A stretch of DNA of 35,779 nt from an uncultured Prevotellaceae bacterium (lineage in GTDB: Bacteria; Bacteroidota; Bacteroidia; Bacteroidales; Bacteroidaceae), in the NCBI GenBank assembly GCA_900316975.1, contig ONFA01000044.1, positions 1 to 35,779 of the forward strand. Reading direction: 5' to 3'. The position numbers and the translations under genes were made by a program. Below are positions 1-8,233 of this stretch, piece after piece. The notes below the pieces were generated by a model. That model worked only from the letters and a program-made list of their open reading frames with translations, made no database searches and was not told the origin of the DNA. Position 1 is the first letter of the stretch, and every line of letters starts with the position of its first letter.

Positions 1-321
1 TGGTTTTGCTCTGCAAAACTCTTAGATTTCCCATTTTTTGCTATTGCACTTTTTTGTACCGTTCAATTCTGGAAACACCGCGTTTCTATCTGTGTTTCAG
101 TTACTTGTAAAAGTTTAAAGCAATCCCACATGAATTTGAAAATGCACGAGAGGGATGACACAACTGTTCCTGTTATTCCCAAAAGTGTTGCAACAGATTT
201 CAGAGTACAGATTCCTTAAATTTATAACTAACATTTGTCATCCATAAGATGTAATCTTAGCTCATAATAATGGAAAAAGTAGGGAGAAAGATTGAGATGA
301 ACTGAAAAAAGATAGTGAATG
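1..321. other. gene-free left edge
   Basis: I find no convincing coding region, RNA gene or repeat here. The first 20 bases contain a short palindrome (TTTTGC/GCAAAA) that could be the tail of a terminator for a gene lying to the left, but no gene end is visible to support this. Confidence 0.4.
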
Positions 322-363
322 TTTGGATGTTTCTTTCTTTTTCGTTTACTTTGCCAACGAAAA
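322..363 (+). promoter_or_regulatory. promoter and candidate operator of the YoeB-type module
   Basis: A Bacteroidetes-type promoter is visible: TTTG at 322-325, a 20-bp spacer, and TTACTTTG at 346-353 (one mismatch to TAnnTTTG). An 8-bp inverted repeat, TTTTCGTT at 339-346 and AACGAAAA at 356-363, brackets the -7 box. Toxin-antitoxin operons usually repress themselves through such a site, so it is a plausible operator. The operator role is inference. Confidence 0.6.
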
Positions 364-382
364 CAAATAAAAAGGACAATAT

Positions 383-643
383 ATGATAGCTAATACGTTA
401 ACACCTTCCCCCACCCAGATGATTGTCACGCTTGAGGACAACGCCATGGTGGCAGATATCCGTAAAGCCTTGAAGATGATACGTGGTATCGCATCGGTGC
501 GCACAGCCACTGCCAAAGATGACAGGAGCATCACGCCCTCCCTGCGCCGTTCGATGAAGAAAGCCCGTGAGGAATATGCCAAGGGCGAGACCATTTCGTG
601 CCGCACCCCCGAAGAGATGCAAAAATACTTCGACAGTCTATGA
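383..643 (+). CDS. antitoxin of a YoeB/Txe-type module
   Basis: This is a small 86-residue protein encoded immediately upstream of a recognisable Txe/YoeB toxin and overlapping it by four bases (ATGA), the standard antitoxin-first arrangement. The N-terminal part (about 10-45) contains alternating hydrophobic residues suited to a small DNA-binding or dimerisation fold. The C-terminal half is charged and basic (about 50-80) and probably wraps the toxin. I cannot assign it firmly to the Phd/YefM or another antitoxin family, so the identification rests mainly on position. A promoter and an inverted repeat precede it, and AAGGA about 8 bases before the ATG is a plausible ribosome-binding site. 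Confidence 0.75.
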   Translation: MIANTLTPSPTQMIVTLEDNAMVADIRKALKMIRGIASVRTATAKDDRSITPSLRRSMKKAREEYAKGETISCRTPEEMQKYFDSL

Positions 644-915
644 TGTACACCATTGAGTACTCTAAGGATGCAGACAAGACATTGCGGAAATGGAAGAAAT
701 CCAACCCGCGCCTTTTCAAGAAGGCAACCAAGATTCTGCTCGACATCATGGAACATCCCCGTACAGGTCTTGGTCATCCAGAACCTCTCATTGGAGGTCG
801 CGATGTGACCTACTCACGCCACATCACAGCTCACGACCGAATCATCTATGACATTATCGACGGCTGTGTCACCGTCCTAATCATTCAGGCAGAGGAGCAC
901 TACGATGACAAATAA
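640..915 (+). CDS. Txe/YoeB family ribosome-dependent mRNA endonuclease toxin
   Basis: This 91-residue protein has the hallmarks of the YoeB/Txe branch of RelE-fold toxins, which cleave mRNA in the ribosomal A site. A basic N-terminal half (KTLRKWKKSNPR, KKATKIL) is followed by the family motifs GHPEPL, SRHIT, HDRIIYDI and a C-terminal EEHYDD containing the His-Tyr pair expected of active enzymes. Two ATG codons lie in tandem at 640 and 643; the first overlaps the antitoxin stop as ATGA, implying translational coupling, so I chose 640. Length is close to the usual 84-90 residues and nothing looks broken. The downstream sequence is the 23-bp array and then a terminator. Confidence 0.9.
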   Translation: MMYTIEYSKDADKTLRKWKKSNPRLFKKATKILLDIMEHPRTGLGHPEPLIGGRDVTYSRHITAHDRIIYDIIDGCVTVLIIQAEEHYDDK

Positions 916-961
916 TCAAAATTAAAGTTTTGCCTATCGCGCAGCGCCAAACATACCCTTT

Positions 962-1145
962 GAGGATAGCCCTTACACAGACTTGAGAATACCTCATAAG
1001 CAGAAGTGAGAATACCCCTTAAGCACGAGTGAGTATAGCCTTGACACAGAAGCGAGAATATTAGTGACATCGAGCCGAGTATATTAGTGACGTTTGATGT
1101 TGTATACGAGTGACGTTGAAGTGTGTATACGAGTGACACTTAAAA
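962..1145. repeat. eight-unit 23-bp degenerate tandem array
   Basis: Units begin at 962, 985, 1008, 1031, 1054, 1077, 1100 and 1123, exactly 23 bp apart with no gap. The best-kept part is GAG(A/T)ATA at the start of each unit (TTGTATA and GTGTATA in the last two), and units 5-8 share AGTGAC. Neighbouring units are the most alike, which suggests an old minisatellite that diverged unit by unit. The period is not a multiple of three, so it is not a peptide repeat. It lies between the toxin stop and the terminator at 1151. Confidence 0.85.
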
Positions 1146-1150
1146 ACAGC

Positions 1151-1190
1151 AAGAGGGGTACAGTTTTTTGCGCCCCTCTTTATTTTTTAT
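1151..1190 (+). terminator. intrinsic terminator, possibly bidirectional
   Basis: An 8-bp perfect stem (AAGAGGGG 1151-1158 with CCCCTCTT 1173-1180) is followed by a T-rich run. It closes the plus-strand toxin-antitoxin transcript. On the other strand the stem is followed by a weaker run (GTTTTTA), so it may also stop the convergent PIN module. Confidence 0.75.
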
Positions 1191-1299
1191 TTTTCTGTTT
1201 CACAGTTTATTCCATCCACTTTAACTCTCGGGAAGTCCTTCTTCTATCTTCAGCCCTAAGTGTTGCTTTCGGATCTAACCGTCCCCTGATTCTTCAAAC

Positions 1300-1719
1300 T
1301 CATTGATTGGCACAAAGTTCCTCGTAGAATTCGCGTAATCTTTTCACCTCAACACGAGGGAATGGTATGGACTTCAAGACATTGAAATGACTATCCTCTG
1401 AGACAATATAATCTGCATTGGCAATGATAGCACAATCCACAAATTTGTTATCATCTATATCCGCAGTAATGAGGTTGAAACGGAATTGGGCATCAACCCT
1501 AACAACATTGTTAGCCCGAAGAATCGTTTCCACCGCTATACGAGCAGCCAAGGATGACATGTGTGAAGAAATGATTTCCTCATATTCCTCAAGAATTTCA
1601 TTCGACACGCACAATACATATCTTCCCATTACAAAGTCTTCCCACACTTTGTAATATTGACTTCTTTGGGAGAGCGATTGCAGCAAGCAATTTGTGTCAA
1701 GAACCACATATCGCTTCAT
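1300..1719 (-). CDS. PIN-domain ribonuclease toxin (COG1569-like)
   Basis: This 139-residue protein is a PIN-domain nuclease of the putative-toxin type. The opening VVLDTNCLLQ carries the first metal-binding Asp (residue 8). Further acidic residues follow in the pattern expected for PIN enzymes: EEYEEI near residue 45, the DDNKFVDCAIIANADYIVSED block near 90-110, then a C-terminal LREFYEEL tail. Such proteins are Mg2+-dependent RNases that act as toxins. Its start codon overlaps the stop of the upstream antitoxin gene by four bases (ATGA), so the pair is coupled. The gene is convergent with the YoeB module across a shared terminator. Confidence 0.85.
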   Translation of the reverse strand: MKRYVVLDTNCLLQSLSQRSQYYKVWEDFVMGRYVLCVSNEILEEYEEIISSHMSSLAARIAVETILRANNVVRVDAQFRFNLITADIDDNKFVDCAIIANADYIVSEDSHFNVLKSIPFPRVEVKRLREFYEELCANQ

Positions 1720-1946
1720 ACGCGTCCTTTGTATGGTGTGCGCATGTGTTCATGGCTCCAAGATGAAACCTTTTCCTCCGTGAGCGTTCCGTCGTCCCAC
1801 AGACGTTCAATCTCATTCTGCAAACGAGTGTTCAAGAACTGAGCAATTACAGTCCTCAATGCAATCACATCCTCTTCCTTATTAAGGCAAGAAAGCATAT
1901 TCAGCACTTCATATTGTGCAGGATTAATACTTGCTATCTGTTCCAT
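1716..1946 (-). CDS. antitoxin partner of the PIN toxin
   Basis: This is a 76-residue acidic protein encoded directly before the PIN toxin with a four-base overlap. The N-terminal part (INPAQYEVLNMLSCLNKEEDV) looks like a small helical domain. The middle (LNTRLQNEIERLWDDGTLTEEKV) resembles the C-terminal stretch of short antitoxins that accompany PIN toxins in Bacteroidetes. I do not recognise a DNA-binding fold with certainty. The assignment comes from gene order, size and overlap. A perfect-match promoter lies just upstream at 1964-1995. Confidence 0.7.
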   Translation of the reverse strand: MEQIASINPAQYEVLNMLSCLNKEEDVIALRTVIAQFLNTRLQNEIERLWDDGTLTEEKVSSWSHEHMRTPYKGRV

Positions 1947-1963
1947 ACCGCGATATTTTTTTG

Positions 1964-1995
1964 CAAAGTTAACTCTTTGTCTTTATTCTTACAAA
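1964..1995 (-). promoter_or_regulatory. promoter of the PIN module
   Basis: Read on the minus strand this is TTTG (1995-1992), exactly 20 bp, then TAACTTTG (1971-1964), a full match to the Bacteroidetes consensus. Transcription would start a few bases later, close to the ATG at 1946. Confidence 0.75.
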
Positions 1996-2027
1996 TATTC
2001 CTCCAACTTTTTGATGCCATCCATTTA

Positions 2028-2153
2028 TTACGCATGAATGCCATATAGCCTTAGAATCATAGACGCAGGGAAATGTTTACCATTAGAATAGTATTGTTCT
2101 TGTTCCTCAGCAGCCCCATTGCAACCTGCTATGATAAACAATTTCTTATCCAT
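2028..2153 (-). pseudogene. fragment resembling the start of a zeta-toxin-like kinase
   Basis: A 41-codon ORF opens with MDKKLFIIAGCNGA, which looks like the first beta-strand and the beginning of the Walker A loop of zeta-toxin/UPF-type P-loop kinases (normally continuing GAGKT). The reading then breaks off into unrelated sequence (EEQEQYYSNG) and stops, so the lysine-containing half of the P-loop and the rest of the enzyme are gone. I read it as a deletion remnant of a third toxin gene in this patch. The start is well supported by motif; the origin of the tail is unknown. Confidence 0.45.
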
Positions 2154-2236
2154 ATCATTTTCTTTCCTTTATCCACAACCACACCAACAATAATGCCACA
2201 ATCACAATCATGAAACATAATGGTGGTCATTGGTTA

Positions 2237-3136
2237 TTACCTTTTGATTTCCTTATTATTCTCTTGCTTAACCAGCTTTTCAATTTGGGCAGCTATTTCA
2301 CGCATTCCCAATATAGAAGGATGGCTATGTTGTTTGTCAATGTCCTTCAGTTGGATATTCTCTATTTTGTAATACCTGCATATTTCTTCCATAGAGATGC
2401 AATATTCTCCCTTTAGGTCAGAATTACAGATATTGACAATTCGCATCTTTGGATGTTTTTTTGTCAGATAGTTAATCATATATGCGAATGCTGGACGGAA
2501 TCTGTATAAATCCTGTTTTTTCCATCCGTCATATTGGTATCTCCCCGGAGGAGAACCAGCCCAACAATCATTTGTTCCACCGAAAATGAAGAGAATATCA
2601 GGCTCCCCGATATTAGCCATTCTTGTCACAAAAGATCGTTTAGAAAAGTCTCTCCCATTATATCCTGTATTACAAACTGTTGCACCTGAGAAGGAGTTAT
2701 TCTTTTCCAGTTCCCACCCCATATCCTCTTGCACAATCCACCACCATGTTTGTTTTACATCATGCAAATTGTTTTTGTAATCCATAGTATCAGCGTACCA
2801 ATATTCATTCGTGTCAGGTGACACATATCCCTTATACGTAGAGTAACTATCGCCAAGTATAGACATTTTTAATTTAGCCTTTGTTTCACTCAATCTTGTA
2901 TTAGGGCAATCTGATTTATCGACAAAAGTCGTAAATGTTTGTTTTACGAAAAGATGTCGCCATTCTTCAAGAGAAGCACATTGATTATAATTCGACCTTA
3001 GAGAATCCTGTTGGGGATGAAAAACTGCTTGATGAGAAGAGCATCCCTTCTGTGCCACTGAGTCAAAAAATTCTCCAATCGCAAGAAACGCAAACAATAA
3101 AAACAGGAATATACTATATATGGTAGTCCGTTGCAT
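2237..3136 (-). CDS. membrane-anchored or secreted SGNH/GDSL hydrolase
   Basis: This 299-residue protein begins with a hydrophobic signal or anchor segment (about 6-22) and then carries an SGNH-hydrolase domain. Block I is SILGDSYSTYKGY (nucleophile Ser in GDS), the block III motif is FGGTND, and the C-terminal catalytic pair sits in HSHPSILGM. Members of this superfamily remove acyl or acetyl groups from sugars, lipids or peptidoglycan; the substrate cannot be read from sequence. I chose ATG at 3136 rather than the TTG one codon earlier. It is the last gene of the GTPase operon, 12 bp after the FGE-domain gene, which suggests it works at the cell envelope with that system. Confidence 0.85.
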   Translation of the reverse strand: MQRTTIYSIFLFLLFAFLAIGEFFDSVAQKGCSSHQAVFHPQQDSLRSNYNQCASLEEWRHLFVKQTFTTFVDKSDCPNTRLSETKAKLKMSILGDSYSTYKGYVSPDTNEYWYADTMDYKNNLHDVKQTWWWIVQEDMGWELEKNNSFSGATVCNTGYNGRDFSKRSFVTRMANIGEPDILFIFGGTNDCWAGSPPGRYQYDGWKKQDLYRFRPAFAYMINYLTKKHPKMRIVNICNSDLKGEYCISMEEICRYYKIENIQLKDIDKQHSHPSILGMREIAAQIEKLVKQENNKEIKR

Positions 3137-3148
3137 CAAAAAAATCTT

Positions 3149-5269
3149 TTACATCGCAATACGAAATCCTAAATTATAATCACGATAAGTGGTCTTCCCT
3201 GCAAATCGCGTAGAAACCCTATTTTTCAAAGAACTATTACACCATCCACCACCTCTACCAACGCGTGCAGTTCCACTATTCGGACCAACAGGATTTACTT
3301 GATCTGTACTATTATAATTACTCATCCAATCTTGACACCATTCGCACACATTTCCTGTCATATCATATATCCCCAATTCATTCGAGTTTCTTGTCCCTAC
3401 AGGATGAGTGCTTCCATCACAATTGCTTTTCACCCAGCCAACTTCTTCCGCATTGTCACTCCCGGAATAAACGCATTGACGACTATATATTCCCCCTCTC
3501 GCAGCATATTCCCATTCCGCTTCTGTTGGAAGTCTAAAAGTCTTGCCTGTCCTGTTGTTGAGTTCGCGAATAAAGTCAGCACAATCATTCCAACTGATAT
3601 TTTCTATAGGTAATGATGCCCCAATGGTATTTGCCGGATTATAGCCCATCACTTCTTCCCACAGTTCTTGAGTTACTTCTGTCTCACCAAGATAATAATC
3701 ATGTAACGTGACAGAATGAGTAGGGAATTCCCCTTTTTCCGCATATTCTGCTTGCTCATCAGTGGCGCCCATTATAAAAGTTCCTCCTTCAACATATTTT
3801 AGACAGAATGAAACACCACCAACACTAAATATCAAATCTCTATTGCGTAGATCAATCCCACTTCCTTTACTATATGAATTATCACGGGCATTGGGGGAAC
3901 CATTCTGTTTTTTAGGTATATCAGAGTTTTCCATCAGCATTGTACATCTTTTCTCGAAATCGTACAATCCTTCTTCTTCACTCTTTATTACAACTTTCAT
4001 TCCCTCAAAAACATAATGTTCTTTCAAAAAATCCAAATCATCATCTTTTAGTCTAATACTACCACTGCTTTCCCTGCCTGGTACAGATCGCTCATTATTT
4101 GTACTTCCCATGATGCCAATTCCTGAGAACTCCGAATTCAAACGAATGAACCAATGACCATAAGCAAGAATGTAACCTCGGCCGTCGCCAAAATCATAAC
4201 GCCATGTGGAGGCATCTTCAATTTGAGTGACTCTAAACGGATTATCCATCGAGCACTCAGGGGTTTTGTTATCACCAGCGGTGTATTTTTGTCCTTTATT
4301 CTTACTTAAGCATACTGGAAATACTGCCACAAGAGTAGTATTCATGTTTGATCCCTCATACACCTTCAAAGAAAGGCTCTTCTTTGAAATGACAATAAAA
4401 CAATTCTTGACATTAACACGACTTTGATAGATGATTCTTTCTTGTGGTATTTCTTCGACAACATCGTCGATTGTCCCCTTATCTTTATTGACAATGAGCC
4501 ATACTGTTGTTACACTTCCTATAATGATCATAATGACCAGTAGGACTGATAACAATGTTTTACTAGAAGAACTTTTATTGAAATGTCCTAAAGAAGAAGT
4601 ACCAACCTGCCTATCATTGCGGACAGTCATCGTTGATAGCGGTGGGTTTGGTGATGAGGGCATTCCTATAGATTGCCTCCGCAAAACACTTCTAAGCCCA
4701 GCTAACAACGGGGTATCATATCCATCATCCTTTGTTATACATGTATAGCCATAAGAAACCGAAGCATCCACGATCTTCTTCTCCACTTCTGATACAGAGA
4801 ACATGACTATAGAATCCTGTGCAATTCCATAATTCACAGGTGGCAACTTTGAAGCAGAATGTTCCAAACGTTCAGTTTCCCCTCTCAAATAATTGAGTAT
4901 ACGCTCGACCTCTTGTTGCTTGTCTGTCAACTGATTCGTGGTTGAAACAATGTTTCCTATTCCATCCATCTGAATGATTTCAGCCTGTGAAACCAACTCT
5001 GCAAAGGCTTTCTCAAACATAACGAAAAGAGAGTCCATCTTTGACAACATCACGCCATTCAACAAGACACAGAAACCTATGTACTGACCAGTTACATCCA
5101 ACCTGCGCACATACCCATAGTACATCAAGTTCTTGTCCCGATGAACAATAACTTGCGTTTTTGATTTAGATTTGATGGCAAAACTCCCCAAAACTTCCTG
5201 GGCATAATCGTCAGGGTATTGAACATACCCGTTTCTGAGATTGCCAAAGATGTAAACAGAACTGTTCAT
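3149..5269 (-). CDS. shared N-domain + TM + L,D-transpeptidase-like + FGE-sulfatase fusion
   Basis: This 706-residue protein has four parts. Residues 1-~200 are the domain shared by the paralogues of this operon (VYIFGNL, QYPDDYA, MYYGYVRRLD, YIGFCVLLNGV, KQQEVERI, LPPVNYGI). A single TM helix follows near 236-258. Next is a YkuD/L,D-transpeptidase-like domain (about 270-440): SKKSLSLKVYEG, GHWFIRL, IGIMGS, SSGSIRL. The last ~225 residues are an FGE-sulfatase/SUMF1 domain (GGTFIMG, ETEVTQELWEEVMG, RLPTEAEWEYAARGG, YDMTGNVCEWCQDW, LGFRIAM). The transpeptidase catalytic His-Cys signature (usually SHGCIR) reads SSGSIR, so peptidoglycan cross-linking by the usual Cys mechanism is unlikely. Orientation is probably N-in, with the outer domains in the periplasm. 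Domain calls are confident; function is not known. Confidence 0.85.
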   Translation of the reverse strand: MNSSVYIFGNLRNGYVQYPDDYAQEVLGSFAIKSKSKTQVIVHRDKNLMYYGYVRRLDVTGQYIGFCVLLNGVMLSKMDSLFVMFEKAFAELVSQAEIIQMDGIGNIVSTTNQLTDKQQEVERILNYLRGETERLEHSASKLPPVNYGIAQDSIVMFSVSEVEKKIVDASVSYGYTCITKDDGYDTPLLAGLRSVLRRQSIGMPSSPNPPLSTMTVRNDRQVGTSSLGHFNKSSSSKTLLSVLLVIMIIIGSVTTVWLIVNKDKGTIDDVVEEIPQERIIYQSRVNVKNCFIVISKKSLSLKVYEGSNMNTTLVAVFPVCLSKNKGQKYTAGDNKTPECSMDNPFRVTQIEDASTWRYDFGDGRGYILAYGHWFIRLNSEFSGIGIMGSTNNERSVPGRESSGSIRLKDDDLDFLKEHYVFEGMKVVIKSEEEGLYDFEKRCTMLMENSDIPKKQNGSPNARDNSYSKGSGIDLRNRDLIFSVGGVSFCLKYVEGGTFIMGATDEQAEYAEKGEFPTHSVTLHDYYLGETEVTQELWEEVMGYNPANTIGASLPIENISWNDCADFIRELNNRTGKTFRLPTEAEWEYAARGGIYSRQCVYSGSDNAEEVGWVKSNCDGSTHPVGTRNSNELGIYDMTGNVCEWCQDWMSNYNSTDQVNPVGPNSGTARVGRGGGWCNSSLKNRVSTRFAGKTTYRDYNLGFRIAM

Positions 5270-5305
5270 TTTACGTTTACGGTGTTGTTTTGTTTACAAT
5301 ACGGT

Positions 5306-6397
5306 TTATCGCTTGGGGTCTAACCCATAATCATTAGGACCATAATCTCCTCCTCCAAATAACATCACTAATCCATAAAAAGGAATTAATTGATACCATC
5401 CAGAGTTTCCCCTATCATGACAACGCTTTGCGCTTTGTGCACAAAAAAACCATAAGCCTGGAATTAATAGTAAATAATATAATATGATAGCACCATCAGA
5501 ATTACTCGAACTAGCTAAAATTAAAGACAAAACATTCCAAACCTCATAAATGATAAATGAGAGTCCAAATTCCAAACGTCGTATTCTTCCAGAGAAAGAG
5601 AATGAATGGGAAAACATAGATTGATGTCCTACCATTGGTGGTATAGGTTGCGGAGCAATAACAGGAGTGTTGAATTGTACGGAAGGGCTTGGAAGAGAAT
5701 CACCTTGGGATGCCTCATAATACTCCCACTCCTCATTAGAGCCAGATGCCACACCAACACTACCATTATTCGTTTCCACTTTAGGTGTTGGCGAAGAGCG
5801 TTTCCTTAAGGCTTCCCTCAATTCTGTTAACAATGGTGCATCACAATTGCCACTTTTCCAGACACAAGTGTATCCATATTGTACTGATGCATCAATGATA
5901 AGGTTTTCTTTATCTTCTGTATAGGAAAAAGTCTTGCATGAGTCTTTATCTATTCCATAGTTCACAGGAGGAAGAATGACTGCATCCTGTCCCAACTCTT
6001 CTATCTTTGCACGAATCGACACACTTATCCGTTCCACTTCTTGTTGCTTGCTTTTCAGCAAACCTGAAAAAGAAGAAAGTTGGTTGTATTCATTAAAACA
6101 AAGTATCTCGCCATGTGCCACCAGATCTGCAACAGCATCTTCATAAATCGCAAACAACCTATCAATATGTGACAGCCTTACGCCATTCAGTAAAGCACAA
6201 AATCCGATATATCGTTCTGGCACATCTAGCTTACGAACATAACCATAATACATCAGATTCTTCTCTCGATGTATCACGATTTGTGATCTTGCCGAAGATT
6301 GTTCAAAGAACTTGTAAAAAATTTCTTGGGCATAACCTTCCGGATATTGGGTGTAACCAACCCCCAAATTACCAAAAACATATACAGAATTATTCAT
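5306..6397 (-). CDS. shared N-domain fused to a DUF805 membrane domain
   Basis: This 363-residue protein has the operon's common N-terminal domain (residues 1-~195: VYVFGNLGVGYTQYPEGYA, MYYGYVRKLD, YIGFCALLNGV, KQQEVERI, LPPVNYGI). A polar, proline-rich linker follows, and residues ~264-363 form a DUF805 domain. That domain begins FSFSGRIRRLEFG, has several hydrophobic helices (ILYYLLLIPGLWFFCAQ) and shows the typical AKRCHDRGNSGW loop and a C-terminal GPNDYG motif. DUF805 proteins are small inner-membrane proteins of unknown role. Here the domain probably serves as a membrane anchor for the cytoplasmic N-domain. The gene lies 20 bp after the broken paralogue and 36 bp before the FGE fusion. 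Confidence 0.85.
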   Translation of the reverse strand: MNNSVYVFGNLGVGYTQYPEGYAQEIFYKFFEQSSARSQIVIHREKNLMYYGYVRKLDVPERYIGFCALLNGVRLSHIDRLFAIYEDAVADLVAHGEILCFNEYNQLSSFSGLLKSKQQEVERISVSIRAKIEELGQDAVILPPVNYGIDKDSCKTFSYTEDKENLIIDASVQYGYTCVWKSGNCDAPLLTELREALRKRSSPTPKVETNNGSVGVASGSNEEWEYYEASQGDSLPSPSVQFNTPVIAPQPIPPMVGHQSMFSHSFSFSGRIRRLEFGLSFIIYEVWNVLSLILASSSNSDGAIILYYLLLIPGLWFFCAQSAKRCHDRGNSGWYQLIPFYGLVMLFGGGDYGPNDYGLDPKR

Positions 6398-6417
6398 GAG
6401 TCATCTTTTCTTTGGTG

Positions 6418-8218
6418 TTACAATAATTTCTTTGCTTCATCTGTCAAATAAGGCAGTATGTCATTTTTATAAATTAGAACTTGTATCTCCCCTAAGGCAC
6501 CTGGACCAATCTCGTATTTTTGATAGAAAAACTTTACTGCTCCATTAACAAGATAAGGTTCTGCTTCTGACATCGGAGATTGGAAAAAACTATCATTAAG
6601 ACCTTCAGAACCACCAACCTCATTCACAACTGTTTGTATCAAAAGTTGCATGAAATTTGTGCTGTTGGTGTTTTTTAGTATTTTAATCTTATGCCCATCT
6701 TTCTTACTGAAAGTCCTTCCAAAGGTTTCACTCCAACCAACACCGCCATGACATCCACTCATTGATGTTTCATAAGTAATATAGGTATCGGTTTCACATA
6801 TATTATTTATCATGATGTTTTCATCGTATAATATATCCAAACCCATATTATCCTTCCGATAATCTTGAGTTAATGTCTTCACCTTAAATTGCCCGATATA
6901 ATTCGCTAATGCTTGCCCATCTGCCAAATTGCCGTTATACTTAGGTTTTGCACGATTATCAGACCACCAGAAATTCTTATTAAGTACTTCTGCTATATAT
7001 CCACGTATGCTCTCTACCAATAATATGGGGCCAGAAGATGGGTAATCAAAACCGACCTCCACATTCACCTCCGATGTTTCCTTCTTAAATCTTGGGCGGT
7101 AGGTACTAAACGGTTTCTGGGAATCTTCCTCATACGCTTGCATCGACATCACTTTTGCAGAAAAAGAAAGTTTTTTCCCTGAAGAAGAAGACCAAGTTCC
7201 AGAATACATGTCTTCAGAAAGTACACCCATAAAATGTCCTGTTTCCTTTCCTTGATCATATTCATATAACTGCATCGTTCCAGAATCATCTATGAACCCA
7301 TTTATGTAAACAAGTGACTCTGCAGGTTGACTGTCGTAATGTTCAGTTCCTTCAACCTCACCACCAGATATATGCAACTTCATGCTATAGCCTATATTCG
7401 AAATAGCGCCCTTTAATACGAGTTCCTGATTATTCAATGACGCCGTCGACTCTATCGAATCCACAGCAGTGGTATCTGCGGCAATAGCCAAGTCATTATT
7501 ATTTGCCATATTTTCAGATACAACAAAAAGTCCAACTATCACCAACACCAAAGCGATACTCCACAAGAGTATTTTCAATCCATCATGATTTCTTTTTCCT
7601 GCGACACCAGTTTCAGAAGAAACAGACCTTTCCTTTCCCAATTTCTTTTTTATTACATTTCTGAGACCTGCCAGCAAAGGAGTATCATATTCTTCGTTTT
7701 TATGTACACACACAAACCCATACTTAGCAGAAGCCTCCACGATTTCCTCATCTTTGTCTGTAATAGAAAATGTGCGGCTGGAATCATTGCTTATGCTATA
7801 ACTTATCGGAGGTAGTTTTGTTGCAGTGCTTTCCCAGTGTATGACTTCTTCACGAAGATAGGTGACGATACGCTTCTAATCGCCCAGTAACCCCTATGAT
7901 GTCGCCGTTGTCATCCATCTTGATGATTTCCCCCTGCGAAACCATCTCAGACACCACTTTCTCAAACACCGCAAACAAGTTCGCCATTTTTGACAACATC
8001 ACGCCATTCAACAACACGCATAGACCTATATACTGCCCCTCTTTGTCCAACTTCCGTATATAGCCATAATACATGATGCTTTTGTCCCGATGAATAATGA
8101 CTTGTGAAGGAGCTTCTGCTTTTAACTGGAACTCTTCATAAATCTCATGGGCATAATCTTCCGGGTATTGGGTGAAACCTCCCCCAAGATTGCCAAAAAC
8201 GTAAGCTGAACTATTCAT
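6418..8218 (-). pseudogene. frameshifted paralogue: shared N-domain + TM + RsiV/DUF3298
   Basis: Two reading frames make up one broken gene. The 5' part (8218 down to 7850) encodes 122 residues of the shared N-domain and runs out of frame just after GRLEA. The expected KQQEVE segment seen in the paralogues is missing, and the frame shifts at about 7873, giving a stop within seven codons. The 3' part continues in another frame (from RIVTYLREEV, 7872 to 6418) with the rest of the N-domain, a TM helix and a C-terminal RsiV/DUF3298-like region (SGPILLVESIRGYI, MSGCHGGVGW, FMQLLIQTVVNEV, YLTDEAKKLL). It duplicates the next gene upstream. A GTG at 7740 could in principle restart translation of the 3' part. 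A sequencing error is possible but would have to remove about a dozen codons. Confidence 0.75.
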
Positions 8219-8233
8219 GATTATACACTCTTT

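Noticed and set aside
346..777. 143-codon open frame on the minus strand opposite the antitoxin
   Set aside because: It lies antisense to the well-supported toxin-antitoxin pair, has no promoter or recognisable motif, and reads as a shadow frame.
962..1145. The 23-bp array as a CRISPR
   Set aside because: There are no distinct spacers: unit follows unit directly, and no cas gene is present.
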